Source: Gammaproteobacteria bacterium
GTDB lineage: Bacteria > Pseudomonadota > Gammaproteobacteria > Nevskiales > Nevskiaceae
Direction: 5' to 3'
Assembly (NCBI GenBank): GCA_026398815.1
Contig: JAPLSA010000016.1
Span: forward strand, 1-61,921
Length of the DNA: 61,921 bases
Shown here: one piece after another, positions 18,401 to 27,900 of the stretch
Numbering within the stretch: the first letter of the stretch is position 1
How the letters are laid out: the number at the start of each line of letters is the position of its first letter
The notes under the pieces: model-generated
What the model saw: only the letters and a program-made list of their open reading frames with translations
Database searches by the model: none
What the model was told of the DNA's origin: nothing
Program-made: the position numbers and the translations under genes

Positions 18401-21400
18401 AAGGCCAGAAGCTGGCGCTGAAGCGGGCCTACGCACGCGCCGGCTTTTCGCCGGCCACGCTCGGCATGGCCGAGGCGCACGGCACCGGCACGCCGGTCGG
18501 CGACAAGGCCGAAGCGCGCACGATCACCGAATCGCTGGCAGCCGAAGGCGCTGCGCCGAAGACGGTGGCGATCAGCTCGGTCAAGACCCTGCTCGGCCAC
18601 ACCAAGGCCAGCGCCGGCGTGTCCGGCCTGATCAAGGTGGCGCTGTCGCTGTATCACCGCACGCTTCCGGCGCACTACGGCGTCGAGAAGCCGATCGACA
18701 CCATTGCCGATCCCAACGCGCCGGTCTACCTGCTGAAGGACGCACGGCCGTGGATCGCCCATCCGGATCACCCACGCCGGGGCGGCGTGTCGGCGTTCGG
18801 TTTCGGCGGCACCAACTTCCACGCGGTGCTCGAGGAGTACCGCGGCAGCTTCGGCAGCGGCGGCGCAAGCGGCGCCCCGCGCTGGCCGCAGGAGCTGTTC
18901 GTGTTCCGCGCCAAGGACGAGGCGACGCTGTCCGCCGATCTCGGCCGCTTCGTCACGGCACTGAAGGCCGGCAGCAACCTCAAGCTGCGCGACCTCGCGC
19001 ATGCGCTGGCCCGGCAGGCGGAAGGCCGGGTCGGGTCGCCGGTCTGCCTGGCACTGGTGGCGCGCGATTTCGCCGGCCTGCAGGCCGATCTCGACGCCGC
19101 CATCGCCAGCCTCGCCGGCAACGGCCGGCCGCTGCCGCAGTCGGTGCGCTACTCGATGACCGTGCCGGGCTCACCGCCGCAGCTCGGCTTCCTGTTCCCC
19201 GGCCAGGGCGCGCAGTACGTCAACATGGGCCGCGAGACGGCGCTGTATGTCGATGAGCTGCGCAGCGCGCTGGAGTTCGCCGACCTGACGCTGCGCACGG
19301 AATTTCCGGCGCTGCTGTCGCGCACGATCCTGCCGCCGGCCACCTTCGATGCCGAGGCCGAACGGGCCCAGCTGAAGGCGCTGACCGATACCCGCGTCGC
19401 GCAGCCATCGATAGGCGCGCTAGCGCTGGGCTACACGCGACTGGCCGAGCGTCTCGGCCTGCGCGCCGTCGCAGCCGCCGGCCACAGCTACGGCGAGTAC
19501 GCCGCGCTGCATGCGGCCGGCGCCCTGACCGCCCGCGATTTCCTCAAGCTGTCCGCCGTGCGCGGCCAGTGCATGGCCGAAGCCGCCGCAACCTCCGAAA
19601 AGGGCGCGATGGCCGCGATCCAGGCCAAGCGCGACGTGGTGGCTGCCGCGATTGCCGGCATCGCCGGCGTCAAGATCGCCAACCACAACGCGCCGGAGCA
19701 GGCAGTGATTTCCGGCCCGGCGGCCGGTGTCGAACAGGCCGCCAAGGCGCTCGAAGCCAGCGGCGTGCGCGTCACCCGACTGGCAGTGTCGGGTGCGTTC
19801 CACACCGAACTGGTCGCTAGCGCCCAGACCGGCCTGTCAGCCGCGATCGCCGGCAGCGCGATCAGTGCACCGCGCTACGCCGTGTACGCCAACACCACCG
19901 GCAAGGCCTACCCGGCCGATGCTGCCGGCGTGAAGCGCGTGCTCGATGGCCACCTGCTGAACAGCGTCGAGTTCGTCACCGAAATCGAAACCATGTACGC
20001 CGATGGCGTGCGGGTGTTCGTCGAACTCGGCCCGAAGGGCACCTGCGCCAACATGGCCCGCGCCACGCTGGCTGGCCGTGACGCGATCTGTGTGTCGCTC
20101 GACGGCAACGGCGGCGGCCTGCGCGGTCTGCTGCTCGGCCTTGCCGAACTGGTGGTGGCCGGCGTGCCGGTCGCCCTCGCCCGTCTGTTCGACGGTCGCG
20201 ATCCCCAGCCGCTCGATCTGTCCAAGCTCGCCGAGCTGCTGAAGCCCGACGTCATCCCCAAGCACGCCTGGTGGGTCAGCGGCGGTTGCGCACGCGCGCA
20301 GGACGACGCCCTGTTCCGTACCGGCTCGCTGCCGGCCTACGACGTCGAATCGCTGGCAGCCGAGCAGGCCAAGCTGAAGGCCGCCCGCACCGTCATCGTG
20401 CAGGCGCCCGCCGCAGCGGCACCGGTTTCGTCCGCGTCCGCTGCTGCGCCGCGTGCGGCACTTGCCGCCAATCCCGCGCTCGGCTCGGAAGCGCTGGCCG
20501 CCTACCAGCAGACGATGCGCCAGTTCCTGCAGCTGCAGGAGCGCGTGCTGTCGCAGTACCTCGGGGGTGCAACTGCCGGTGCAGTCGCGCCAGCCCTGCC
20601 GACGCCGATGCCGGCACCGGTGCTCGCCGCCGCGCCAGTGGTGCTGCCAGCTGTGGCGGCAACGCCGTCGCCGGCAATGGCTCCGCCAGCGGCTGCCGCG
20701 CGGGTCGAGGCGGTGAAGCCGGCAGTCGTCGCGGCGCCGGTCGCGGTCCGCTTCAATGCGGCAGCGGCACTGCTTGAAATCGTCGCCGACCGCACCGGCT
20801 ATCCGCAGGACATGCTGGGGCTCGACCAGGACCTGGAAGCCGAGCTCGGCATCGATTCGATTAAGCGCGTCGAGATTCTCGGTGCCTTCCAGAAGGCCTT
20901 GCCGGCTACGGCTGGCGAGGCGATGCAGGCCGGCATGGAGCGCTACACCCGCGCCCGCTCGCTGACCGCGATCCTCAACACCGCCCGGGCCGATCTGGCT
21001 GCTGCCGGGACTACCGCCGAGGCACCTGGCGCCGCTCCAGCCGCCGCCGTAGCGGTGGCGGTCACCGTCAATGCTGCGCCCGCGATCGACCGCGCCCAGG
21101 TGTCGGCGCTGCTGCTCGGCATCGTCGCCGAGCGCACCGGCTATCCGACCGACATGCTCGGGCTCGACCAGGATCTGGAAGCCGAGCTCGGTATCGATTC
21201 GATCAAGCGCGTGGAGATTCTCGGCGCGCTGCAGAAGGCGCTGCCGGCGGCGGCTGGCGAGGCGATGCAGGCCGGCATGGAAAGCTTCACCCGCGCCCGC
21301 TCGCTGAACGCGATTCTCGAGGCCGCGATGGCGCTGGTACCAGCGTCGGCCGGTGTCGTCGCTGCCGCGCCGGTGGCGGTATCGGTCGCGGTGTCGACGG

Positions 21401-24400
21401 CGGCACCGGTTGCCACCTTCGATCGCGCCTCGGCGCAGGCGCTGCTGCTCGGCATCGTTGCCGAACGCACCGGCTACCCGACCGACATGCTCGGGCTCGA
21501 TCAGGATCTGGAAGCCGAGCTCGGCATCGATTCGATCAAGCGCGAGGAAATTCTCGGCGCGCTGCAGAAGGCTTTGCCGGCAGCGGCTGGCGAAGCCATG
21601 CAGGCCGGCATGGAAAGCTTCACCCGCGCCCGCTCGCTAAACGCGATTCTCGATGCCGTGGCTGCGATCGCCCCCGTGGTGGCGGCGCCGGCGACGGCGG
21701 TCGCGGTCTCGGTGGCAACGCAGGCAGCGGCACCGGCGGCAGCCGGCCTCGACCGCACGACGATGCAGGCGCTGCTGCTCGGCATCGTCGCCGAGCGCAC
21801 CGGCTATCCGACCGACATGCTCGGGCTCGATCAGGATCTGGAAGCCGAACTCGGCATCGATTCGATCAAGCGCGTGGAAATCCTCGGCGCGCTGCAGAAG
21901 GCGCTGCCGGCCGTGCAGGCCGACGCGATGCAGGCCGGCATGGAAACCTTCACCCGCGCCCGCTCGCTGAACGCGATTCTCGCGGCGGCCGCCGCGCTGG
22001 CACCGGTTGCGGTCGCAGCACCGGCCGCCATTGCGGTGGCGGCTGCACCGGCAGCGGTTGCCGTGGCCGTGGCGGCCACGCTCGACCGCAGCACGCTTGC
22101 CGCGCTGCTGCTCGGCATCGTTGCCGAACGCACCGGCTACCCGACCGACATGCTCGGGCTCGATCAGGATCTGGAAGCCGAGCTCGGCATCGATTCGATC
22201 AAGCGCGTGGAAATTCTCGGCGCGCTGCAGAAAGCCTTGCCGGCTGCGCAGAGCGATGCGATGCAGGCGTCGATGGAGCGCTTCACGCGCAGCCGCAGCC
22301 TGAACGCCATTCTCGACAGCGCCGTGGCGCTGACGCCGGTCCCGGCGGCGACGGCTGCGGTGTCCGGCGGCCGCGTGGCCTCGGGCCCGGTCGCGTCGGC
22401 CAGCCCGACCGCCAGCGCCGACAGCATTCCCCGCTACGCGCCGCGCGCGCGCCGGGTGCCGCTGCCGAAGGCGCAGCTGGCGATCGCCGGGCTGTACCTG
22501 CTGACCGCCGATGACGGCGGCGTTGCCGATCTGCTGGCCGCCTGTCTCGACAAGGCCGGCGGCAAGGCGGTGGTGATTCCGGTGACGGCCGCCAGTGATC
22601 CGGCAGCGCTGGCCGCCACGCTAGACGGCCTGCGCCAGCAGCACGGCAAGGTCAGCGGCATCGTCCATCTGGCCACGCTCGACCGCGCCGACACCAGCGA
22701 GCTGGCCGCCTGGAAGCAGCAGAGCACGCGGCAGGCCAAGGCGCTGTTCTGGCTGCTGCAGCAGACGATGGCCGACCTCGGCCGCGGGCCGTCGGTGGCG
22801 CTGGCCGCCAGTCGCTTCGGCGGCAGCCTCGGCCGCGAGACCGAAGGCAGCAGCCTGCCGCAGGCCGGCGCCGCCGTCGGCCTGTTCAACTGCGCGACCC
22901 AGGAAATCCCCAGCCTGCGCGCCCGTCTGGTCGACTTCGCGGCCGATGCTTCGGCGCAGGTGATCGTCGACGCGCTGATGGACGAACTGGTGGCCGACGA
23001 TGCGCGCACCGAGATCGGCTATGTCGACGGCGTCCGCTACGGCTACACGCACGCCGCCGAGCCGGTATCCGACCACCCGTTCGCACCGCATCTGACCCCG
23101 AGCGGCGACTGGGTGGTGCTGATCAGCGGCGGCGCCCGCGGCATCACCGCCGAAATCGCCGAGCAGATGGTGCGTCCGGGCATGCGGCTGGTGCTGCTCG
23201 GCCGCAGCGCGCTGCCGGGCATCGAAAGCCCGGCCACCGCGTCGATCGTCGGCGAAGCCGAACTCAAGAAGACGCTGCTGGCCCAGGCGCTGGCCGCCGG
23301 CCGCAAGCCGACGCCGGTGGAGCTGTCACGCGAGCTGTCGAGCCTGCTCGCCAACCGCGAAATCCTCGGCAACATCGCCAAGCTGAGCAAGGCCGGCGCG
23401 ACCGTCGACTACCGCGCTTGCGATGTCCGCGATCCAGCCGCGTTCGGCGCGCTGATCGATGCCATCTACGCCCGCTACGGCCGCATCGATGCCGTGATCC
23501 ACGGCGCCGGCGTCATCGAGGACAAGCGGATTCCGGACAAGACGCCGGATTCCTTCGACCGCGTCTACGACACCAAGGTCGACAGCGCCTGGACCCTGGC
23601 CCAGAAGCTGCGCCCGGACAGCCTGCAGCTGCTGGCGCTGTTCACCAGCGTGTCCGGCCGCTTCGGCAACACCGGCCAGTCGGACTACGCCGCCGCCAAC
23701 GAAACGCTGAATCGCCTGGCCTGGCAGCTGCACCGGCAGTGGAACGGCGTGCGCGTGATCTCGATCAACTGGGGTCCGTGGGATGCCGGCATGGCCAGCC
23801 AGCAGGTCCGCGATGCGTTCCGGGCCCGCAAGATCACGCCGATTCCGGTCGCCGCCGGGCGCCGCTGGTTCATGGACGAACTGGCTTTCGGGCCGCGCAA
23901 GGATGTCGAGCTGGTGGCGGGCGAAGGTCCCTGGGACCAGGATCGCGGCGCGCCGGCGATCGACGACAGCGCCACCGCCGTCGCCGACAGCACTGCGCTG
24001 CCGCTGATCCCGCGCCCGGTACGCATGGGTGCGGGCGGCGCGGTGGTCTACGAGCACAGCCTGAGCCTGCGCGCCGATCCGTATCTCGGCGATCATCGGC
24101 TCGACAACAAGCCGGTGATGCCGGCCGCCACGGCGCTGGAGTACATCGCCCAGTTCGCGCAGGCCGCGTGGCCGGAGTGGACGGTGGCCGAGATCCGCGA
24201 CCTGCGGGCGTTCTCCGGGATCGTGCTCGACCATGACGGTGCCGAGAAGACGCTGCTGCTGAAGGCGCGCTCGTCGACCCATTCCGACGCCGGCTCGCAG
24301 GCGGCGACCATCGAACTGTTCGAGCAGGGCCGCAAGGCGCCGAACTACCGCGCCAGCGTGATCCTGCTGCCGAAGCTGCCGGAGCCGCCGCAGGTGGCGG

Positions 24401-24879
24401 TCACGCCGCTGACCGACGGCGCGCCGATGAACACCACGCGGATGTACGCCGAGCACCTGTTCCACGGCCCGCAGTTCCAGCTGGTGACCGAGGTCGCGTC
24501 GATGTCGATGACCGGCATCGACGCCACCGTCGTGGCGACCTCGCCGGGCAGCATGCTTGGCACCGCCGAGGCGGCCAGCACCCGCTGGCTGTTCGACTTC
24601 GGCCTGGTCGACTGCGGCCCGCAGCTGGTGCTGGTCTGGTCGCGGGTCATGCACGGCAAGACGGCGCTGCCGTCGAGCTTCGGCAAGGTGGTGCGCTATG
24701 GCAGCCAGCCGGTCGCCGGCCCGATGACGGTGGCGATCCGCATGAAGCCGGCCGCCCACGAATCCGGCGTCCGCTACGACATGCAGTTCATCGACAGCGC
24801 CGGCCAGCTGCGGATGGCGTTCATCGACGCCGAAAGCACGATGAGCGCAGCGCTCAACCGACTGGCGGGCAACTCCTGA
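15409..24879 (+). CDS. PUFA-synthase/HglE-like PKS: NPD-NPD-KS-AT-5xACP-KR-DH
   Basis: 3156 residues from ATG 15409; GTG 15445 has a better Shine-Dalgarno (GGGAG) and is a real alternative. Domains: a nitropropane-dioxygenase-like flavin domain (about 30-240); a second, better conserved one (about 320-640, with ECGGHIGP and FAGGIHNAASG), the PfaD enoyl-reductase type; KS (about 700-1145) with Cys889 in DAACASS, EAHGTGT and GHTKASAG; malonyl-type AT (about 1255-1565) with GHSYGEY, Ser1360; five ACPs with carrier Ser at 1817, 1931, 2042, 2152 and 2263, each in GIDSIKR; KR (about 2360-2840) with Tyr2760 in YAAAN; and a C-terminal dehydratase with His2896. It would elongate and process an acyl chain iteratively. 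Tandem ACPs and the GIDSIKR motif are hallmarks of PUFA-type synthases. The product is unknown. Confidence 0.88.
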   Translation: MSMSAGSDGRAAVVHDSFDVFGLAPADASHPGTAVATARAGGIGLLDLEFSRDDERASASFERLLTATDARIGLRVDLGHSALAATLLSAAGDRPLTLIFTGTPAQQASLAAQLAPGGQHRVLAEIVDVAHVGQLPFAHHGIVAKGHEAGGWVGADTSYILAQKLLGKTALPVIMQGGIGVHSAAALRAMGAAGVVFEDQLLLLAESPLPEAQQNELARLNGAETRLFGELIDLPCRVYSRPGTAQLKAADADNNAVEAGDLAVADWRARLTANLGWNGGEQFMPIGQGIGMAATYRSQYRSVGRFIQAVRRASTQHVSSAVATGFMAPGGALAKSHGTTYPIAQGPMTRVSDSPEFAYQVSKNGALPFLALALYRGPQVLEMLQQTKAKMTQADGSELPWGVGMLGFVPHSLREEQIAAVWQCKPTYALIAGGRPDQAALFEKEGIPTYIHAPAPALLRMYIEQGAKRFVFEGRECGGHIGPLASFPLWEQMIEVLLADVKPGSEAGYHILFAGGIHNAASGAMLAALAAPLAARGMKVGCIMGTAYLFTQEIVDSGAVVKGFRDAAIACDKTVNFETGPGHSTRCVDTPFFREFRDARKELLREGVGADELRDRLEDMNMGRMRVASKGLNRDASGQIVEVSEADQYKDGMFMIGQIATLRDEVITLDALHREVTEGGMAMLHAVASTKAARKQEAKPSDIAIVGLGTLLPKATLADKYWENILDQVCVIGEVPKDRWDWKMYFDADRRARDKVYSRWGGFLDEVAFDPISYGIPPKSMKSIDPMQLLTLEVARRALADASMADGDYDRENTTIVLGAGGGLGDLGTQYAVRAELPRFVDIDDKTVWERLPEWTEESFAGTLLNVAAGRVSNRMDFGGLNFTVDAACASSLAAISIAVNELEAGRSNVAIAGGIDTVQSPFGFLCFSKTQALSPDGKPKTFDQNANGIAISEGLAVVVLKRLADAEAAGDRIYAVIKSVAGSSDGRALGLTAPRPEGQKLALKRAYARAGFSPATLGMAEAHGTGTPVGDKAEARTITESLAAEGAAPKTVAISSVKTLLGHTKASAGVSGLIKVALSLYHRTLPAHYGVEKPIDTIADPNAPVYLLKDARPWIAHPDHPRRGGVSAFGFGGTNFHAVLEEYRGSFGSGGASGAPRWPQELFVFRAKDEATLSADLGRFVTALKAGSNLKLRDLAHALARQAEGRVGSPVCLALVARDFAGLQADLDAAIASLAGNGRPLPQSVRYSMTVPGSPPQLGFLFPGQGAQYVNMGRETALYVDELRSALEFADLTLRTEFPALLSRTILPPATFDAEAERAQLKALTDTRVAQPSIGALALGYTRLAERLGLRAVAAAGHSYGEYAALHAAGALTARDFLKLSAVRGQCMAEAAATSEKGAMAAIQAKRDVVAAAIAGIAGVKIANHNAPEQAVISGPAAGVEQAAKALEASGVRVTRLAVSGAFHTELVASAQTGLSAAIAGSAISAPRYAVYANTTGKAYPADAAGVKRVLDGHLLNSVEFVTEIETMYADGVRVFVELGPKGTCANMARATLAGRDAICVSLDGNGGGLRGLLLGLAELVVAGVPVALARLFDGRDPQPLDLSKLAELLKPDVIPKHAWWVSGGCARAQDDALFRTGSLPAYDVESLAAEQAKLKAARTVIVQAPAAAAPVSSASAAAPRAALAANPALGSEALAAYQQTMRQFLQLQERVLSQYLGGATAGAVAPALPTPMPAPVLAAAPVVLPAVAATPSPAMAPPAAAARVEAVKPAVVAAPVAVRFNAAAALLEIVADRTGYPQDMLGLDQDLEAELGIDSIKRVEILGAFQKALPATAGEAMQAGMERYTRARSLTAILNTARADLAAAGTTAEAPGAAPAAAVAVAVTVNAAPAIDRAQVSALLLGIVAERTGYPTDMLGLDQDLEAELGIDSIKRVEILGALQKALPAAAGEAMQAGMESFTRARSLNAILEAAMALVPASAGVVAAAPVAVSVAVSTAAPVATFDRASAQALLLGIVAERTGYPTDMLGLDQDLEAELGIDSIKREEILGALQKALPAAAGEAMQAGMESFTRARSLNAILDAVAAIAPVVAAPATAVAVSVATQAAAPAAAGLDRTTMQALLLGIVAERTGYPTDMLGLDQDLEAELGIDSIKRVEILGALQKALPAVQADAMQAGMETFTRARSLNAILAAAAALAPVAVAAPAAIAVAAAPAAVAVAVAATLDRSTLAALLLGIVAERTGYPTDMLGLDQDLEAELGIDSIKRVEILGALQKALPAAQSDAMQASMERFTRSRSLNAILDSAVALTPVPAATAAVSGGRVASGPVASASPTASADSIPRYAPRARRVPLPKAQLAIAGLYLLTADDGGVADLLAACLDKAGGKAVVIPVTAASDPAALAATLDGLRQQHGKVSGIVHLATLDRADTSELAAWKQQSTRQAKALFWLLQQTMADLGRGPSVALAASRFGGSLGRETEGSSLPQAGAAVGLFNCATQEIPSLRARLVDFAADASAQVIVDALMDELVADDARTEIGYVDGVRYGYTHAAEPVSDHPFAPHLTPSGDWVVLISGGARGITAEIAEQMVRPGMRLVLLGRSALPGIESPATASIVGEAELKKTLLAQALAAGRKPTPVELSRELSSLLANREILGNIAKLSKAGATVDYRACDVRDPAAFGALIDAIYARYGRIDAVIHGAGVIEDKRIPDKTPDSFDRVYDTKVDSAWTLAQKLRPDSLQLLALFTSVSGRFGNTGQSDYAAANETLNRLAWQLHRQWNGVRVISINWGPWDAGMASQQVRDAFRARKITPIPVAAGRRWFMDELAFGPRKDVELVAGEGPWDQDRGAPAIDDSATAVADSTALPLIPRPVRMGAGGAVVYEHSLSLRADPYLGDHRLDNKPVMPAATALEYIAQFAQAAWPEWTVAEIRDLRAFSGIVLDHDGAEKTLLLKARSSTHSDAGSQAATIELFEQGRKAPNYRASVILLPKLPEPPQVAVTPLTDGAPMNTTRMYAEHLFHGPQFQLVTEVASMSMTGIDATVVATSPGSMLGTAEAASTRWLFDFGLVDCGPQLVLVWSRVMHGKTALPSSFGKVVRYGSQPVAGPMTVAIRMKPAAHESGVRYDMQFIDSAGQLRMAFIDAESTMSAALNRLAGNS
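20755..22310 (+). repeat. Five tandem ACP-coding repeats
   Basis: Five direct repeats, spaced 110-114 codons, each encode about 75 conserved residues joined by Ala/Pro/Val-rich linkers. Repeats 2-5 are almost identical at the DNA level over the core (ctcggcatcgattcgatcaa in most copies), while linkers differ in sequence. This suggests recent duplication or gene conversion of the cores. ACP3 uniquely has Glu for Val after GIDSIKR. Confidence 0.9.
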
Positions 24880-24914
24880 GCACCTCAGCAGCCAGCACGG
24901 CAGGCGACCGCCGC

Positions 24915-27900
24915 GTGAGCGCGCCGCTCGACATCGCCATCATCGGCATGGCCGGCGCCTATGCCGGCGCCCGCGATGCCGCGACGTTCTGGCAGAACAT
25001 CCTCGACGGCGTCGATGCCGTCGCGGAAGCCGGGCCGGAATGGGCCGGGCCGTACGTCGATCCGGACGCCAAGACCAACGACCGCATCTACACGACGCGC
25101 GGTGGCTTCCTGCGCGATCTCGCCGAAGTCGACCTGAGCGAACTCGGCGTGATGCCGAACACGCTCGACGGCGGCGAGCCGGATCACATGCTGGCGCTGC
25201 GCTTCGCGCGCGACGCGCTGGCCGATTCCGGCTATCTGAACAAGGCCTTCAACCGCGAGCGCATCGGCATCGTCCTGGGCCGCGGCACTTACGCCAATCG
25301 CGGCATCCTGACCATGGTCCAGCACGGCATGATCATGGACCAGACGATGGATCTGATCCGCGGCCTGCGGCCCGATCTGACCGCTGCGGAACTGGACAAG
25401 CTGAAGGCGCAGTTCAAGAAGCAGCTGCCGCCGTACAACGCGGAGATGGTCGGCCTGCTGACGCCGAACGTGATCGCCGGCCTGATCGCCAACCGGCTCG
25501 ATCTGATGGGGCCGAACTTCATCGTCGACGCCGCCTGCGCCTCGAGCCTGATCGCCATCGAACTGGCGGTGCGCGAGATCCACTCCGGCCGCTGCGACAT
25601 GATGATCACCGGCGGTGTGCAGGCGCAGTGCCCGCCGCAGCTGTACATGCAGTTCTGCCAGATCGGCGCGCTCAGCCACGGCCAGTTGCGGCCGTTCCAG
25701 AAGGGCGCTGACGGCACCCTGCTCGGCGAAGGCGTCGGCGTGCTGGTGCTGAAGAAGCTGTCGCTGGCCGAAGCCGACGGCGATCGCATCTACGCGGTCA
25801 TCAAGGGCATCGGCTCGGCCAGCGACGGCAAGGCCAAGGGCCTGCTGACGCCGCGCCTGGAAGGCGAAGTGCTGGCGCTGAAACGCGCCTACGAATCGAG
25901 CGGCATCGATCCGGCGACCATCGGCCTCGTCGAAGCGCACGGCACCGGCACCCGGGTCGGCGACAAGACCGAGATCCAGTCGCTGACCACGCTGTTCGGG
26001 CCAAGAGTCGGCGATCTGCCGACCATCGCGCTCGGCTCGGTGAAGTCGATGATCTCGCACTGCCTGCCGGCCTCCGGCAGCGCCTCGATGATCAAGACCG
26101 CGCTGGCGCTGCACCACAAGGTGCTGCCGCCGATGCTGTGCGACGAGGTCGATCCCGAGCTGCACATCGAGAAGACGCCGTTCTACATCAACACCGAGGC
26201 GCGGCCGTGGATTCACGCCGGGCCGCATCCGCGCCGGGCCGGCGTCAATGCCTTCGGCTTTGGCGGCATCAACGCCCACGTCATCCTCGAGGAATACCTG
26301 CCGCCGGAAAGCCAGCTGCAGAAGACCGGCGCCGGCCTGCTGCACGTGCCGGGACATTCGGAGCTGGTGACGCTCGCCGCTGCCAGCGTCGACGAACTGA
26401 CCACCCTCGCCCAGCAGCTGATCGCCCACGCACGCGGCCCGGCGCGGCCGAGCCTGGCGATGCTTGCCCGGGCCAGCAGCCAGCATGCGCGCGGCGAACA
26501 CCGGCTGGCGGTCGTCGCCAGCGACAGCGCCGATCTGGCCACCAAGCTCGACCAGGCACTGGCCAAGCTCGGCCGCCCCGATCCGGCGCCGTTCAAGATC
26601 CGCGCCGGCGTCCACTACGGCCGGGGCAGCCTGCCCGGCAAGGTCTGCTTCGTGTTCCCCGGCGAAGGCGCGCAGTACAGCGGCATGCTGGCCGACCTGT
26701 GCCTGAACTTCCCGCAGGTGCGCGAGTGGTTCGACTTCATCGACGAATCCTCGATCAAGCGCGACGGCCTGCGCCGCTCGCCGGTGGTGTTCCCGGTGCC
26801 GAACGCGATTAGCGCGGCCGTCCGTGAGCGCCTCGACGGCGCGCTGTACGAGATGGACGTGGCCGCAGAAACCGTGTTCGCGGCGTCGATCGGCCTGTAC
26901 ACGCTGCTCGAAGACCTGGGCTTCCGGCCGGACGCGATGCTCGGCCACTCGACCGGCGAAAACACCGCGCTGACCGCGTCCGGCGTGCGCCGCTACGAGC
27001 GCCGCGACGAGATCGCCGACACCGTGCGCGACCTGAACCGCATCTATCGGGAGCTGGACCGCGAGGGCCGCATCGTCGAAGGCAGCCTGCTGACCATCGG
27101 CGCCCTGAAACCGGACGCGCGCCGCGAACTGCTGCGCCGGTTCGGCAGCGATGACAGCCCGATCCGGGTGGCGATGGACAACTGCCCGAACCAGCTGGTG
27201 CTGTTCGGCTCGCGCTTCGACATCGCCGACCTGAAGGACACGCTGGCCGCCGACGGCGCCATCTGCGCCGAGCTGCCCTTCGGCCGCGCTTATCACACCT
27301 CGCTGTTCGCGCCGGTCGCCGACGCCTACCGCGAGTACTACGCCGATCTCGACTTCGGCCCCGGCAACACGGTGCTTTACAGCGCCAAGAGCGTCGCTCC
27401 GTTCCCGGACGATCCGCTCGACATCCGCGAACTGGCCTGCCAGCAGTGGGAAAGCCCGGTGCGCTTCACCGAAACGATCGAGCAGCTGTATGCCGACGGC
27501 GTGCGGGTGTTCGTCGAAGTCGGCCCCAGCGGCAACCTGACCTCGTTCATCGGCGACACCCTGCGCGACCGCGACGACGTCGTGTCGCTGAGCACCAACA
27601 GCCGCCGCAAGGCCGGCGTCACCCACCTGCACCAGACGCTGGCGCAGCTGTTCGCGCTCGGCGTCGGCTTCGACCCGCAGCAGCTGTATCGCCATCGCGA
27701 GATTGCGGCGCTGACGCTGCGCGCCGCGCCCGGCGCTGCGCCGAAGGTGAAGCCGAAGATCAAGCTGCAGATGCCGCTGATCCATCTGCCGGACGATGTG
27801 CGGCCGATGCCGGAAGCGAAGGTGATCATCGCGCCCGCGCCGGCCGGCAGCACCCCACCGGCCGCCGGGCCGGCCACCGCTGCGCCGTCAGTGGCCGTGC

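Noticed and set aside
24885-27785. 966-residue open frame opposite the second PKS
   Set aside because: Arg/Gln/His/Ala-rich shadow of the KS-AT coding strand, with no recognisable domain; typical in high-GC DNA.
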